From: Streptomyces sp. PKU-EA00015
GTDB lineage: Bacteria > Actinomycetota > Actinomycetes > Streptomycetales > Streptomycetaceae
NCBI RefSeq assembly: GCF_013387495.1
Contig: NZ_JABZEE010000004.1
Span: 1-64,000, forward strand
Direction of reading: 5' to 3'
Length of the DNA stretch: 64,000 bases
In this document: positions 38,719 through 47,577 of the stretch, piece after piece
How the letters are laid out: every line of letters begins with the position of its first letter
How positions within the stretch are numbered: the first letter of the stretch is position 1
Translations under genes and position numbers: made by a program
Notes under the pieces: generated by a model
What the model saw: only the letters and a program-made list of their open reading frames with translations
The model's database searches: none
Told to the model about the DNA's origin: nothing

Positions 38719-41112
38719 TCACCCGCGCTCGCGCACCCGCACCACCTCCAGCTCGGGCGACCGCATGATGTCGCGCTCGCAGAAGCGTGACGTCACCCAC
38801 CGCTCGTCCGTGAACAGCTCCGTCTGGTCCCGGTGGTGCGCGGAGAGCGGATTCGACGACTGCGAGTACGTCAGCAGCGTCCGCGCCACCGGGCAGCGCC
38901 CGCCGTCCCAGCCCACCGCCTGGACGTGGCTGGACCCGTGCACCACCTCGGAGTAACCGCCGGCCGCCGCGTTCCACCCGGCCTCGATCTTGTTCCACAC
39001 GCCGAGCGCCTCCGTGCCGCCGTGGACCGGGAACCGCTTCCCGCCCCGTACGACGAACTGGTGCTGCCCGAGCGGCGCGTCCAGCGCCATGCCCGCCGCC
39101 CGCAGCTCGGCCACCGCGCCCGACAGCGCCTTCGCGAAAGGGGGGGCATCGGTGTTCAGCGTGTTCGGCGTCGCGACCGGGTCGGCCGCGGAGAACGGGA
39201 CCTTCCACAGCTCGGGCGCCGGCACCGACGCGGTCAGCGCCCGCCAGAACCGGTCGAAGAGAAGCGCGCCCCGGCTGCCGGTGTCCGCCGCCCCGTTCCA
39301 GCGGTCGAGCACGTCGCACGCCTCAGACAGCGACAGGTCGGCCGACAGCCGTCGGCAGGCGCGCACGATGTCGTCGAGGGCGAGCGAGGCCGCGGGCACC
39401 CGGTTCGCGAACTGCTGCCGCTGGAGATCGGCCACCGTGAGCCCGCCCCGGCCGGCCATCGCGGCCACGTCCTCCACCGCGCCGCGCGTCCGCAGCGACC
39501 GAGGCGTCCCCACGTTCCCGAAGACCCGCTCGTAGCCGGTCAGCGGATGGTCCGCGTTGGCGAGCCAGGCGCTGTCGTTCGAGTTCTCGGCGTACGCCGC
39601 GTCCCGCAGCAGCGGCATCCGCGAGGGGCCGAAGACGCCCGGCTGCACCGCGCCCGCGTCCTTGCCCAGCCCGCACTCGCCCCGCGACCCGTCCAGCACG
39701 GCCAGACCCGACGCCGGATACGTCACCCGCCCGAGCGGGGTGGAACACCGCTGCGCCAGGTCGTCCGTGATGCGGGGGAGGACCTGGGACTGGGTGAACA
39801 GCGAATGTCCGGCCGAGTCGGCGGCGATCGTGTTCACCCACGGCAGGCCCTGCGTCCGCCGCAGGCCCTCGGCCATGTCGTCGGTCGAGCGGGCCCTGCC
39901 GAACGCGAGCGCGGTGTCGGAGCCGCGCAGATTCCGTGCGTTCGGGTCGTGGAGCGCGTACGCGGTCGTCCGCGACCACGGCAGCGGCACCGACGCCCCC
40001 AGCGACGTGAGGACCGGTCCGTACCGTGTCCAGTACTGCGTGCGGATGACCGGATCGCCGCTGCGGACAGGCACGGTGACCGTCCGTCTCGTCATCCGTT
40101 CCGGCTTCCCGTCCACCAGGTAGACGGTGGGGTCGGCCGGATCGAGGCTCAGCTGGTGCAGATTCAGCGGGACGCCCGTCGCGACGGTGTGGCTCCACGC
40201 CACCCTGTCGTTGAAGCCGATGTTGACGACCGACGTGCCGAGCAGCGACGCGCCCGAGACGTTCAGTTCGCCGGGGATCGTCTGCTGCGACTGCCAGAAG
40301 CGCCGGCCGCCCTGCCAGGGGTAGTGCGGGTTGCCGAGCAGCAGGCCCCGCCCGTTCGCGGTCACCTTTCCGCTGAAGGCGACCGCGTTGGAGCCCATGT
40401 CGGCGTTCTCGGCGGCGAAGAGCTCCCGGGCCGCCCCCGCCGTGTCCTCGGCGCCGGGCGCGGCCGATGCCAGGCCCGCCGTCCGGCCCGGCGGCTGCGC
40501 CGCCGTGATGCCCTCGATGCCGCGGCCCTGACCACCGAGCACCGCGACGGCGAAGCCGCGCCGGGCGACGTCCAGCGTGGTCACCGGACCCACCCAGTCC
40601 GCGTCGCGGCACGCGGGATCGGTGACGCGGTTCTGCTCCAGCCAGGCGTTGTAGCCGGCCGCCCAGCCGCGCATCAGCTCCTTCACCTCACGACTGGGCC
40701 CGGCCGGTGCCGGCGTGGCGAGCAGGTTCTCGACCGTGCCGGCGTCACGTACGCCGCGGAAGTACAGGTCGCTGGAGAGGTTCTTCGTCGCGGACGACAG
40801 CGAGCCGTCCGGTGCCGCGTCGGGGCCGAAGTGGCGCGAGCGTTCGCCGCGCACCGTGACGAAGCCGTCGGCGAGGACGCACACCTGGTCGGCGGCCTGC
40901 GCCCAGCCGGTGCCGAAGCCGAGGTCCGCGTAGTCCTTCGCCACGATGTGCGGGATGCCGTGCTCGGTGTAGCGGATGACGGCGGACAGACCGCCGCCCG
41001 AAGGGCGCCGGTCACGGTCGTCGGCCGCCGCAGGAGGCGGCAGCGCGGCCGCGGCGGTCAACAGGGCGACACCGGTCAGGGCGAGCCGTCCCATGCGGGT
41101 GCGGAAGAGCAA
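38719..41112 (-). CDS. Secreted penicillin acylase-family N-terminal nucleophile hydrolase
   Basis: A 797-aa precursor of the aculeacin A acylase/AHL acylase/penicillin acylase family. A signal peptide covers residues 1-30 (cleavage near PAAADD), then an alpha chain and a spacer. Autocleavage is expected before S241 in ADMGSNAVAFSG, which becomes the beta-chain nucleophile; HYPWQG and NIGFNDRVAWSHT follow as expected. Such enzymes cleave amide bonds in lipopeptides, acyl-homoserine lactones or beta-lactams; the substrate is unknown. TTG at 41112 is the best start: GGGAGGGACC lies directly upstream, whereas the ATG six codons later has none. Confidence 0.92.
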   Translation of the reverse strand: MLFRTRMGRLALTGVALLTAAAALPPPAAADDRDRRPSGGGLSAVIRYTEHGIPHIVAKDYADLGFGTGWAQAADQVCVLADGFVTVRGERSRHFGPDAAPDGSLSSATKNLSSDLYFRGVRDAGTVENLLATPAPAGPSREVKELMRGWAAGYNAWLEQNRVTDPACRDADWVGPVTTLDVARRGFAVAVLGGQGRGIEGITAAQPPGRTAGLASAAPGAEDTAGAARELFAAENADMGSNAVAFSGKVTANGRGLLLGNPHYPWQGGRRFWQSQQTIPGELNVSGASLLGTSVVNIGFNDRVAWSHTVATGVPLNLHQLSLDPADPTVYLVDGKPERMTRRTVTVPVRSGDPVIRTQYWTRYGPVLTSLGASVPLPWSRTTAYALHDPNARNLRGSDTALAFGRARSTDDMAEGLRRTQGLPWVNTIAADSAGHSLFTQSQVLPRITDDLAQRCSTPLGRVTYPASGLAVLDGSRGECGLGKDAGAVQPGVFGPSRMPLLRDAAYAENSNDSAWLANADHPLTGYERVFGNVGTPRSLRTRGAVEDVAAMAGRGGLTVADLQRQQFANRVPAASLALDDIVRACRRLSADLSLSEACDVLDRWNGAADTGSRGALLFDRFWRALTASVPAPELWKVPFSAADPVATPNTLNTDAPPFAKALSGAVAELRAAGMALDAPLGQHQFVVRGGKRFPVHGGTEALGVWNKIEAGWNAAAGGYSEVVHGSSHVQAVGWDGGRCPVARTLLTYSQSSNPLSAHHRDQTELFTDERWVTSRFCERDIMRSPELEVVRVRERG

Positions 41113-41181
41113 GGTCCCTCCCGACGGAGCTGCGGATCAAGCGGGTTGGTCCATGCAGTCAGTCCCCGGGGTAACTGTCAA

Positions 41182-41196
41182 CCGGCCGGTCGGTAT
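41182..41196. promoter_or_regulatory. Palindromic TetR-type operator candidate, copy 2
   Basis: CCGGCCGGTCGGTAT differs at one base from the 25129-25143 element. The overlapping ACCGGCCGGT (41181-41190) is a perfect palindrome. It lies between the divergent penicillin acylase and acyl-CoA synthetase genes and just upstream of the -35 of the latter. Confidence 0.45.
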
Positions 41197-41204
41197 CCGC
41201 ACTC

Positions 41205-41233
41205 TTGACGTACCGTCACCGGCCGCACACGAT
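41205..41233 (+). promoter_or_regulatory. Possible leaderless promoter of the acyl-CoA synthetase gene
   Basis: TTGACG (41205-41210), a 17-nt spacer and CACGAT (41228-41233). Initiation 7 nt downstream would coincide with the A of the ATG at 41240, and no ribosome-binding site is present. Confidence 0.4.
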
Positions 41234-41239
41234 CGCGTC

Positions 41240-42754
41240 ATGACAGGGGCACACAACAACACGGTCGACTCCCTCGTACGGCGCAGCGCCCGCCGCACCC
41301 CCGGCCGCACGGCCGTCCGCTACGCCGCACGCACCTGGACCTACGCCGAACTCGACGCCGCCGTCTCCACCGCCGCGGCGGTCCTGGCCGGCCACGGGCT
41401 GCGCCCGGGCGACCGGGTCGCGACCTACGGGCACAACTCCGACGCCTACCTGATCGCCTTCCTCGCCTGCGCGCGGGCCGGGCTCGTCCATGTGCCGGTC
41501 AACCAGAACCTCACCGGGGACGACCTCGCCTACATCGTGCGGCAGTCGGGCAGCTCCCTCGTCCTCGCCGACCCGGATCTCGCGCCCCGCCTGCCCGCCG
41601 GGCCCCCGGTCCGGCCGCTGCGCGACGCCGACAACTCCCTCCTCGCCGAACTGGCCGAGCCGCGGCCCTACCGGCATGCCGGACCGGAGCCACAGGCCGA
41701 GGACCTGGTGCAGCTGCTCTACACCTCGGGGACCACCGCCCTGCCCAAGGGCGCGATGATGACCCACCGGGCGCTCGTCCACGAGTACGTCAGCGCCATC
41801 GCCGCGCTCGACCTCGAGCCCGGCGACCGGCCCCTGCACACGCTGCCGCTCTACCACTCCGCACAGATGCACGTCTTCCTGCTGCCCTACCTCGCGGTCG
41901 GCGCGGAGAACACCATCCTCGACGCGCCCGACGCCGCACAGATCTTCGACCTCGTCGAAGCCGGGCGCGCCGACAGCCTGTTCGCCCCGCCGACCGTCTG
42001 GATCGGCCTGTCCCACCACCCCGACTTCGCCACCCGCGACCTCGGCGCACTGCGCAAGGCGTACTACGGGGCGTCGATCATGCCCGTGCCCGTCCTGGAA
42101 CGGCTGCGTGACCACCTGCCCTCACTCGCCTTCTACAACTGCTTCGGGCAGTCGGAGATCGGGCCGCTCGCCACCGTCCTCGGCCCTGACGAGCACGAGG
42201 GCCGGATGGACTCCTGCGGCCGTCCGGTGCTGTTCGTCGAGGCGAAGGTCGTCGACGAGGACGGCAAGGAGGCCGCGGACGGCACGCCGGGTGAGGTCGT
42301 GTACCGCTCTCCGCAGCTGTGCGAGGGGTACTGGGACAAGCCCGAGGAGACCGCGGAGGCCTTCCGCGACGGCTGGTTCCGCTCCGGGGATCTCGCCGTG
42401 CGCGACAGCGAGGGCTACTTCACCGTCGTCGACAGGGTGAAGGACGTCATCAACTCCGGGGGAGTGCTCGTCGCTTCGCGCCAGGTGGAGGACGTCCTCT
42501 ACACCCACCCCGCGGTCGCCGAGGCCGCGGTCGTCGGGCTGCCCGACGACCGTTGGATCGAGGCGGTAACGGCCGTCGTCGTGGCACGCGAGACGGTCGC
42601 CGAGGCCGAACTGATCGCCCACGCGCGCGAGAAGCTCCCCCATTTCAAGGCGCCCAAGAGGGTCCTCTTCGTGGACGGCCTCCCGCGCAACGCCAGCGGC
42701 AAGATCCTCAAGCGCGAACTGCGCGACCGGTTCAGTGCGGCCCCGGAGGCGTAG
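41240..42754 (+). CDS. Acyl-CoA synthetase (class I adenylate-forming)
   Basis: A 504-aa ligase. LLYTSGTTALPKGAMMTH (about residues 160-177) is the nucleotide-binding loop, YNCFGQSEIGPLATV about 300-314, GWFRSGDLAVRDSEGYFTVV with VKDVINSGG about 375-405, and the catalytic Lys in ASGKILKREL near 490. It activates fatty or other carboxylic acids to CoA thioesters. The preceding sequence suggests a leaderless mRNA. It is divergent from the secreted acylase, which releases acyl groups, so acylase and ligase could act in sequence on the same acid; that is inference from position only. Confidence 0.92.
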   Translation: MTGAHNNTVDSLVRRSARRTPGRTAVRYAARTWTYAELDAAVSTAAAVLAGHGLRPGDRVATYGHNSDAYLIAFLACARAGLVHVPVNQNLTGDDLAYIVRQSGSSLVLADPDLAPRLPAGPPVRPLRDADNSLLAELAEPRPYRHAGPEPQAEDLVQLLYTSGTTALPKGAMMTHRALVHEYVSAIAALDLEPGDRPLHTLPLYHSAQMHVFLLPYLAVGAENTILDAPDAAQIFDLVEAGRADSLFAPPTVWIGLSHHPDFATRDLGALRKAYYGASIMPVPVLERLRDHLPSLAFYNCFGQSEIGPLATVLGPDEHEGRMDSCGRPVLFVEAKVVDEDGKEAADGTPGEVVYRSPQLCEGYWDKPEETAEAFRDGWFRSGDLAVRDSEGYFTVVDRVKDVINSGGVLVASRQVEDVLYTHPAVAEAAVVGLPDDRWIEAVTAVVVARETVAEAELIAHAREKLPHFKAPKRVLFVDGLPRNASGKILKRELRDRFSAAPEA

Positions 42755-42760
42755 CTCCGC

Positions 42761-42790
42761 GGCCGGCTCGGCCTCGACGCCGAGCCGGCC
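42761..42790 (+). terminator. Terminator hairpin, 12-bp stem
   Basis: Perfect 12-bp arms (42761-42772 and 42779-42790) with a 6-nt loop, 7 nt after the stop. Confidence 0.8.
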
Positions 42791-42864
42791 CGGCTTCGGC
42801 GGCCGGTGCGCTGTGAACAACGACGACCTCGCGGACAGCCTTGCCGCGCGCTTGTCCGGTGAGA

Positions 42865-43299
42865 ATGAACCCCATGGACCATCTGCTGCACCTCGATCGC
42901 ACGCTCGATGAGCTGGACCCACCCCGCTGGACGCCTCCTGCCGCTGACGCGACCCACTTGGTACGCAAAGTGCATGAGTTGCGGCGTGTGCGCCTGGGCG
43001 ACCTCGGTCCGGCGGATCTGCGCACCCTCGTCTCGCAGCAGGTGGCACTGCCGTACGTCCTTCCCCTCGCAGTGCGCCTGCTGCTCGATGAGCCGCTGAT
43101 TGACGCCTACTTCTACGAGGGCGACCTGCTGCTCGCTGCCGTCAATGCCCCCGCATCGGCCTGGGCCCTGCTGCCAGACCTGGACGCGCGGCTGCGCACC
43201 GTGATCACGACATTGCCGGAGGCAGCGGTCGCCGACCTGCCGGGCGGCGCCGCCGAGGAACTTGCCCGCTTCGTCGCGCGGCCCGAATCGCTTCGCTGA
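42865..43299 (+). CDS. Orphan contact-dependent growth inhibition immunity protein (CdiI_4-like)
   Basis: A 144-aa cytosolic protein. The pattern LDRTLDELDPPRWTPPAADA, then LRRVRLGDLGPADLRTLVSQQVALPYVLPLA, then YEGDLLLAAV, matches the family labelled contact-dependent growth inhibition system immunity protein (CdiI_4 type). Such proteins neutralise a cognate CDI or polymorphic toxin. No toxin, Rhs or WXG100 gene is nearby, so this is an orphan immunity gene or has a different job in Streptomyces. ATG at 42865 has GGTGAG shortly before it; an ATG three codons later is also possible. Confidence 0.8.
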   Translation: MNPMDHLLHLDRTLDELDPPRWTPPAADATHLVRKVHELRRVRLGDLGPADLRTLVSQQVALPYVLPLAVRLLLDEPLIDAYFYEGDLLLAAVNAPASAWALLPDLDARLRTVITTLPEAAVADLPGGAAEELARFVARPESLR

Positions 43300-43376
43300 C
43301 CTGATGAAGGCGTGGGTGAAGGGATCCGCAAGGGTTCAACGATCCAGCCCCGCGCCGCAGCCCCGTCATGGCATGT

Positions 43377-43412
43377 GCACGGACCCGTATGACCCGCACG
43401 GACCCGTATGAC
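43377..43412 (+). repeat. Tandem 17-bp direct repeat upstream of the double hydrolase
   Basis: GCACGGACCCGTATGAC occurs at 43377-43393 and 43396-43412, a 19-bp period, 73 nt before the hydrolase start. It may be an operator pair or a slippage duplication. Confidence 0.6.
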
Positions 43413-43484
43413 GCCGCGCGGACGCGGCTGCGCTCTCCGCGTAAGTCCGTTGCGGCCGCCCGGCCACCTGGCGATGATCACGCC

Positions 43485-45005
43485 ATGGGGATCTTCCGCA
43501 CGTACGACGGGACAGAGCTGGCCTACGAGACCACGGGGGACGGGGAGCCGCTGATCTGCCTGCCCGGCGGGCCGATGCGGGCCGCCGCCTACCTCGGCGA
43601 CCTGGGCGGGCTCGGGGCACACCGCCGGCTGGTGCTGCTGCACCCGCGCGGCACCGGTGACTCCGCCGTCCCGGCCGATCCGGCGAGCTACCGCCGGGAC
43701 CGTCAGGCCGACGACGTGGAGGCGCTGCGCGAGCACCTGGGCCTCGACCGCATCGATCTGCTCGGCCACTCGGCGGGCGCCGGCCCGGCCCTGTACTACG
43801 CCACCCGCCGTCCCGGGCGCGTCCGCTCCCTCACCCTGGTCACACCCGACACGAGTGCCGTCGGCATCACGGCAACCCCCGACGACCGCCGGGAAGCGGC
43901 TCTGCTGCGGTCGGACGAACCCTGGTACGAGGCCGGGATCGCCGCACTCGACGCGCTGCGGAGCGGACAGGATTCCCCCGAGATCTGGGACGCGGTCCGG
44001 CCCTTCGCCTACGGGCGGTGGGACGAGGCAGCCCGGGCCCATGCCGCCGCCAGGGAGAGCCAGTTCAACTTCGGGGCCATCGAGCACTTCTACGCCGAAG
44101 GCGCCGACGATCCCGCCTCGGTCAGGGCCGCGCTCGCCGGTGTGCGGGCCCCGGTGCTCGTCCTCGCGGGCGAACTGGACGGCGGCCCCCGCCCCGCCCG
44201 CGCCGCCGAACTCGCCGCGCTCTTCCCGGACGGCCGCTGCGTCGTCCAGGCGGGTGCCGCGCACTTCCCGTGGCTGGACGACCCGGGCGCCTTCACCCGC
44301 GCCGTCGCCGCCTTCCTCGACCCGGACGTGCACAGCGTGCAGGCGGGCGGTGTGCGGCTGGCCTACCGCGTGTGGGGCCACGAGGACGCCCCGCCGGTCG
44401 TCCTGGCCCACGGCCGATGCGGCAACAGCGGCCAGTGGACGCACGTCGCCGAGCGGCTCGCCGCCACCCGCCGCGTGTACGCCGTCGACCTGCGGGGCCA
44501 CGGCCTGAGCGAGTGGCCCGGCAGCTACGGATTCGCCGCCTTCCGTGACGACCTCGCCGCCTTCGTCACGGCCCTCGGCCTCGGGCCCGTCGACCTGGTG
44601 GGCCACTCGATGGGCGGCGCCGCCGCCCTGCTGCTCGCCGAGGAGAGGCCGGAGCTCGTACGCCGCCTGGTGGTCGAAGAGCCCCCGCCGCTGCTGCCGC
44701 TCGACCCGCCGAGGCCGCCCGCGGTCCGCCCCGACGGGCCACTGGACTTCGACTGGCCGCTCGTGCCCGCCACGGACGCCGAGCTGAACGAGCCCGATCC
44801 CGCCTGGTGGGACCGCCTCCCGACGGTCAAGGCCCCGACCCTGGTGATCGCCGGCGGACCGGCCGGCGGCATCCCCCAGGACCGGCTCGCCGCGCTCGCC
44901 GCCCGGATACCGGGCGCGCGCCTGGTCACCGTGGAGGCGGGGCATCTCGTCCACGAGAGCAGGCCGGCGCAGTTCCTGGCCGCGCTGGAGGAATTCGGCA
45001 TCTGA
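43485..45005 (+). CDS. Tandem double alpha/beta-hydrolase
   Basis: A 506-aa protein with two complete alpha/beta-hydrolase domains in one chain. Domain 1 (about residues 1-280) has oxyanion-type LPGGP, HPRGTGDS and the nucleophile elbow GHSAGAG near residue 96; it resembles proline iminopeptidases. Domain 2 (about 285-505) has AHGRCGNSGQW, DLRGHGLSEW, the elbow GHSMGGA near 370 and a late GH as EAGHLVHE. Both keep Ser and a C-terminal His candidate (AGAAHFPW and EAGHL). Separate proteins are the norm, so this is a fusion of two unlike family members. Function and substrates are not evident. Confidence 0.9.
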   Translation: MGIFRTYDGTELAYETTGDGEPLICLPGGPMRAAAYLGDLGGLGAHRRLVLLHPRGTGDSAVPADPASYRRDRQADDVEALREHLGLDRIDLLGHSAGAGPALYYATRRPGRVRSLTLVTPDTSAVGITATPDDRREAALLRSDEPWYEAGIAALDALRSGQDSPEIWDAVRPFAYGRWDEAARAHAAARESQFNFGAIEHFYAEGADDPASVRAALAGVRAPVLVLAGELDGGPRPARAAELAALFPDGRCVVQAGAAHFPWLDDPGAFTRAVAAFLDPDVHSVQAGGVRLAYRVWGHEDAPPVVLAHGRCGNSGQWTHVAERLAATRRVYAVDLRGHGLSEWPGSYGFAAFRDDLAAFVTALGLGPVDLVGHSMGGAAALLLAEERPELVRRLVVEEPPPLLPLDPPRPPAVRPDGPLDFDWPLVPATDAELNEPDPAWWDRLPTVKAPTLVIAGGPAGGIPQDRLAALAARIPGARLVTVEAGHLVHESRPAQFLAALEEFGI

Positions 45006-45013
45006 CGCAGGCG

Positions 45014-45056
45014 CACGCGCCGGCGCCGGTCACGCACCGCACCGGCGCGTGACCGG
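45014..45056 (+). terminator. Terminator region with two mutually exclusive hairpins
   Basis: Arms 45014-45023 with 45042-45051, and alternatively 45026-45035 with 45047-45056, each 10 bp and perfect. They share GCGTG at 45047-45051, so only one can form at a time. Confidence 0.65.
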
Positions 45057-45178
45057 TTGGTACGTACGGACTCAATGCGGCGGTACCGGCCGGGCGCGGG
45101 GCGGTATTCGCGCGTATACGGGGAACATGGCGAGGAGAAGTTGAATCCCGCAATCACCCCGAGGTGAAGGAGTCCGCG

Positions 45179-45712
45179 ATGCCTCAGCCAGAGGGAGCCG
45201 CACTCGAGGCCGTCCGAGCCCGCCGCGAAGAGCTGCGGCAGCGCTACCTGCGGGCCCCGGGCGACCGGCCCACGACCACCGCACGCGGAGTCCACCACGT
45301 GGCGTTCATCTGTCGCGACGTGGAGGAGACGATCCGCTTCTACCAGGAGTTCCTGGGTTTTCCGCTCGTGGAGATCGTGGAGAACCGTGACTACCGCGGT
45401 TCGACCCACTTCTTCTTCGACATCGGCAACAACAACCTGCTGGGGTTCTTCGACTTCCCCGGCCACGAACACCCTCCGGCCACGGAGACGATCGGCGGCG
45501 TGCAGCACATGGCCCTGTCGGTGGACGCGCAGCACTATACGGCCGCGCGCAAGAAGCTCGACGAGGCCGGGGTCGAGTACGCCGGGCCCGACCGGGGAGT
45601 CGAGGAGAGCCTCTACCTGCACGACCCCAACGGGGTACCGCTGGAGCTGTACCAGGAGCGGCTCGGCATCTTCAACGGGGAGCAGATCCTCGACAGCGTC
45701 GCCGACGACTGA
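45179..45712 (+). CDS. VOC-superfamily metalloprotein (glyoxalase/dioxygenase-like)
   Basis: A 177-aa single VOC module. Likely metal ligands are the His in VHHVAFICRD (about residue 40), the His in VQHMALSVD (about 109) and the Glu in PLELYQE (about 160). A helical N-terminal extension of about 35 residues precedes the core. Substrate not predictable: the superfamily includes glyoxalase I, extradiol dioxygenases and epimerases. ATG at 45179 follows AAGGAG with good spacing, better than the GTG 15 nt earlier. It is convergent with the FadD19-like ligase. Confidence 0.88.
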   Translation: MPQPEGAALEAVRARREELRQRYLRAPGDRPTTTARGVHHVAFICRDVEETIRFYQEFLGFPLVEIVENRDYRGSTHFFFDIGNNNLLGFFDFPGHEHPPATETIGGVQHMALSVDAQHYTAARKKLDEAGVEYAGPDRGVEESLYLHDPNGVPLELYQERLGIFNGEQILDSVADD

Positions 45713-45793
45713 ACGAATCGGGACCCACGCGCCCCCCTTCCCGCCCGCCGGCCACCCTCCGGTCTGCGCCGCTCCTGGGCCGGTCCGGCAGGC

Positions 45794-47449
45794 TCAGTCC
45801 CGGGGCGTGGGCTCCGGGTCCGCGTCCCGGCCCGGCCCCGGCCCCGATGCCACTGCCCGTGCCCAGCGGTAGTCCGCCTTGCCGCTGGGCGAGCGCTGGA
45901 TCTCCTCGGTGATCACCAGCCGCCGGGGGATCTTGTAGCCCGCGAGACGTCCGCGGCAGTGCGACCGCAGGTCCTCCAACGTCGGCGCGGCGGCTCCCGC
46001 GCGCGGTTGGACCACCGCCGCCACACGGTTGCCCCACCTCCGGTCCGCAACCCCCGCGACCAGCGCGTCGTACACGTCCGGATGGGACTTGAGGGCCTGC
46101 TCGACCTCCTCGGGATACACCTTCTCGCCGCCCGTGTTGATGCACTGCGAGCCGCGCCCGAGGACCGTGACGATGCCGTCCTCGTCGACCGTCGCCATGT
46201 CGCCGAGCAGCACCCACCGCTCGCCGTCGCGGCGGAAGAAGGTCTCCGCCGTCTTCACGGGGTCGTTGTAGTAGCCCAGGGGCACATGGCCGCGCTGGGC
46301 GATGCGACCCGGCTCACCCGGCTTCACCGGCTCGTGGGTCGCCGGGTCGACCACCGCCGTACGGGAGTTGACCCGCAGCCGGAAGCCCTTGTCCGGGCCG
46401 GAGTCCTCGGTCGCGGTGCCGTTGAACCCGGACTCGGACGAGCCGAAGTTGTTCAGCAGCAGCACGTTCGGGGCCAGAGCGGCGAACTGGGCGCGCACCG
46501 TCTCCGACATGATCGCGCCCGAGCTGGAGACGCTGAACACCGACGACAGGTCGCAGCCCTTCAGCGGACCGCTCAGCGCGTCGATCAACGGCCTCAGCAT
46601 CGCGTCCCCGACCAGGGACACACTGGTGACCTTCTCCCGCTCGATCGTGCGCAGCACCTCGTGCGGCACGAACTTGCGGTGCAGGACGACCCGCTGGCCG
46701 AAGTTGAACCCTATGAACGCCGTGAGCGTCGACGTGCCGTGCATCAGCGGGGGAGTGGGGAAGAAGGTGATGCCGTCGCCGCCCGCGGCGACCCGCTCGG
46801 CCAGTTCCCCGGGCGACGACACCGGCTCCCCGGTCGGCGCGCCGCCTCCGAGACCCGAGAAGAACAGGTCCTCCTGGCGCCACATCACCCCCTTGGGCAT
46901 GCCGGTCGTCCCGCCCGTGTAGATGATGAACTGGTCGTCGCCCGAGCGCGGCGCGAACCCCCGCCCTGACGACGCGGCCGCCTCGGCGTCGGCGAAGGGC
47001 ACCGCGTCCAGCCGGGGCGCGCCCTCGGGCGGTGTGCCGACCCGCACCAGGTGGCGGAGCCCCTCCGTACGGGGCAGCGCCCCGGCGACCCGCTCGGTGA
47101 ACTCGGCGTCGAAGACGAGCGCCGCCAGGTCCGCGTCGCGGTAGAGGTGGACCAGTTCCTCCTCCACATAGCGGTAGTTGACGTTCACCGGCACGATGCG
47201 CGCCTTGAGGCAGCCGAGCACGGTCTGCAGGTACTCGACGCCGTTGTACAGGTGCAGGCCCAGGTGCTCGCCCGGCTCAAGGCCCGCGTCGAGCAGGTGG
47301 TGGGCGATGCGGTTGGCCGCCGCGTCGAGTCCGGCGTAGGTGAGGCGGCGTTCCGCGCCCGTGCCGGGGTGGTCGACGTACACCAGGGCCTCGCGGTCGG
47401 GAACCACGTCGACGACCGACTCGAACAGATCGGCAAGGTTGTACTCCAC
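45794..47449 (-). CDS. FadD19-like acyl-CoA synthetase (sterol side-chain type)
   Basis: A 551-aa adenylate-forming ligase. YTGGTTGMPKGVMW is at about residue 170, NNFGSSESGFNGTA about 335-350, LGDMATVDEDGIVTVLGRGS about 410-430, and the catalytic Lys in SPSGKADYRWA near 525. The N-terminus EYNLADLFESVVDVVPDREAL is what I remember for mycobacterial FadD19, which attaches CoA to sterol side-chain acids. GTG at 47449 is preferred over a start 26 codons upstream because AGGAGGAG lies directly before it and the conserved segment begins there. It is divergent from an EchA19-like hydratase, as in mycobacteria. Confidence 0.9.
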   Translation of the reverse strand: MEYNLADLFESVVDVVPDREALVYVDHPGTGAERRLTYAGLDAAANRIAHHLLDAGLEPGEHLGLHLYNGVEYLQTVLGCLKARIVPVNVNYRYVEEELVHLYRDADLAALVFDAEFTERVAGALPRTEGLRHLVRVGTPPEGAPRLDAVPFADAEAAASSGRGFAPRSGDDQFIIYTGGTTGMPKGVMWRQEDLFFSGLGGGAPTGEPVSSPGELAERVAAGGDGITFFPTPPLMHGTSTLTAFIGFNFGQRVVLHRKFVPHEVLRTIEREKVTSVSLVGDAMLRPLIDALSGPLKGCDLSSVFSVSSSGAIMSETVRAQFAALAPNVLLLNNFGSSESGFNGTATEDSGPDKGFRLRVNSRTAVVDPATHEPVKPGEPGRIAQRGHVPLGYYNDPVKTAETFFRRDGERWVLLGDMATVDEDGIVTVLGRGSQCINTGGEKVYPEEVEQALKSHPDVYDALVAGVADRRWGNRVAAVVQPRAGAAAPTLEDLRSHCRGRLAGYKIPRRLVITEEIQRSPSGKADYRWARAVASGPGPGRDADPEPTPRD

Positions 47450-47533
47450 CGCTCCTCCTGTCCCCGGCGAACTGGGCCCGGCCGTCATTAGAGCGCCGTG
47501 CGGCACAAGGGGGAAGGCCCACCGCACAACAAA

Positions 47534-47550
47534 TCTGACTGGTTGTCAGA
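47534..47550. promoter_or_regulatory. TCTGAC-type inverted repeat, copy 2
   Basis: TCTGACTGGTTGTCAGA has perfect 6-bp arms and a 5-nt spacer, flanked by AA and AAA as at 34894-34910. It lies in the fadD19/echA19-like divergent promoter. Confidence 0.6.
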
Positions 47551-47577
47551 AAACTCTTGAACTGGCACTCGGCCTGC

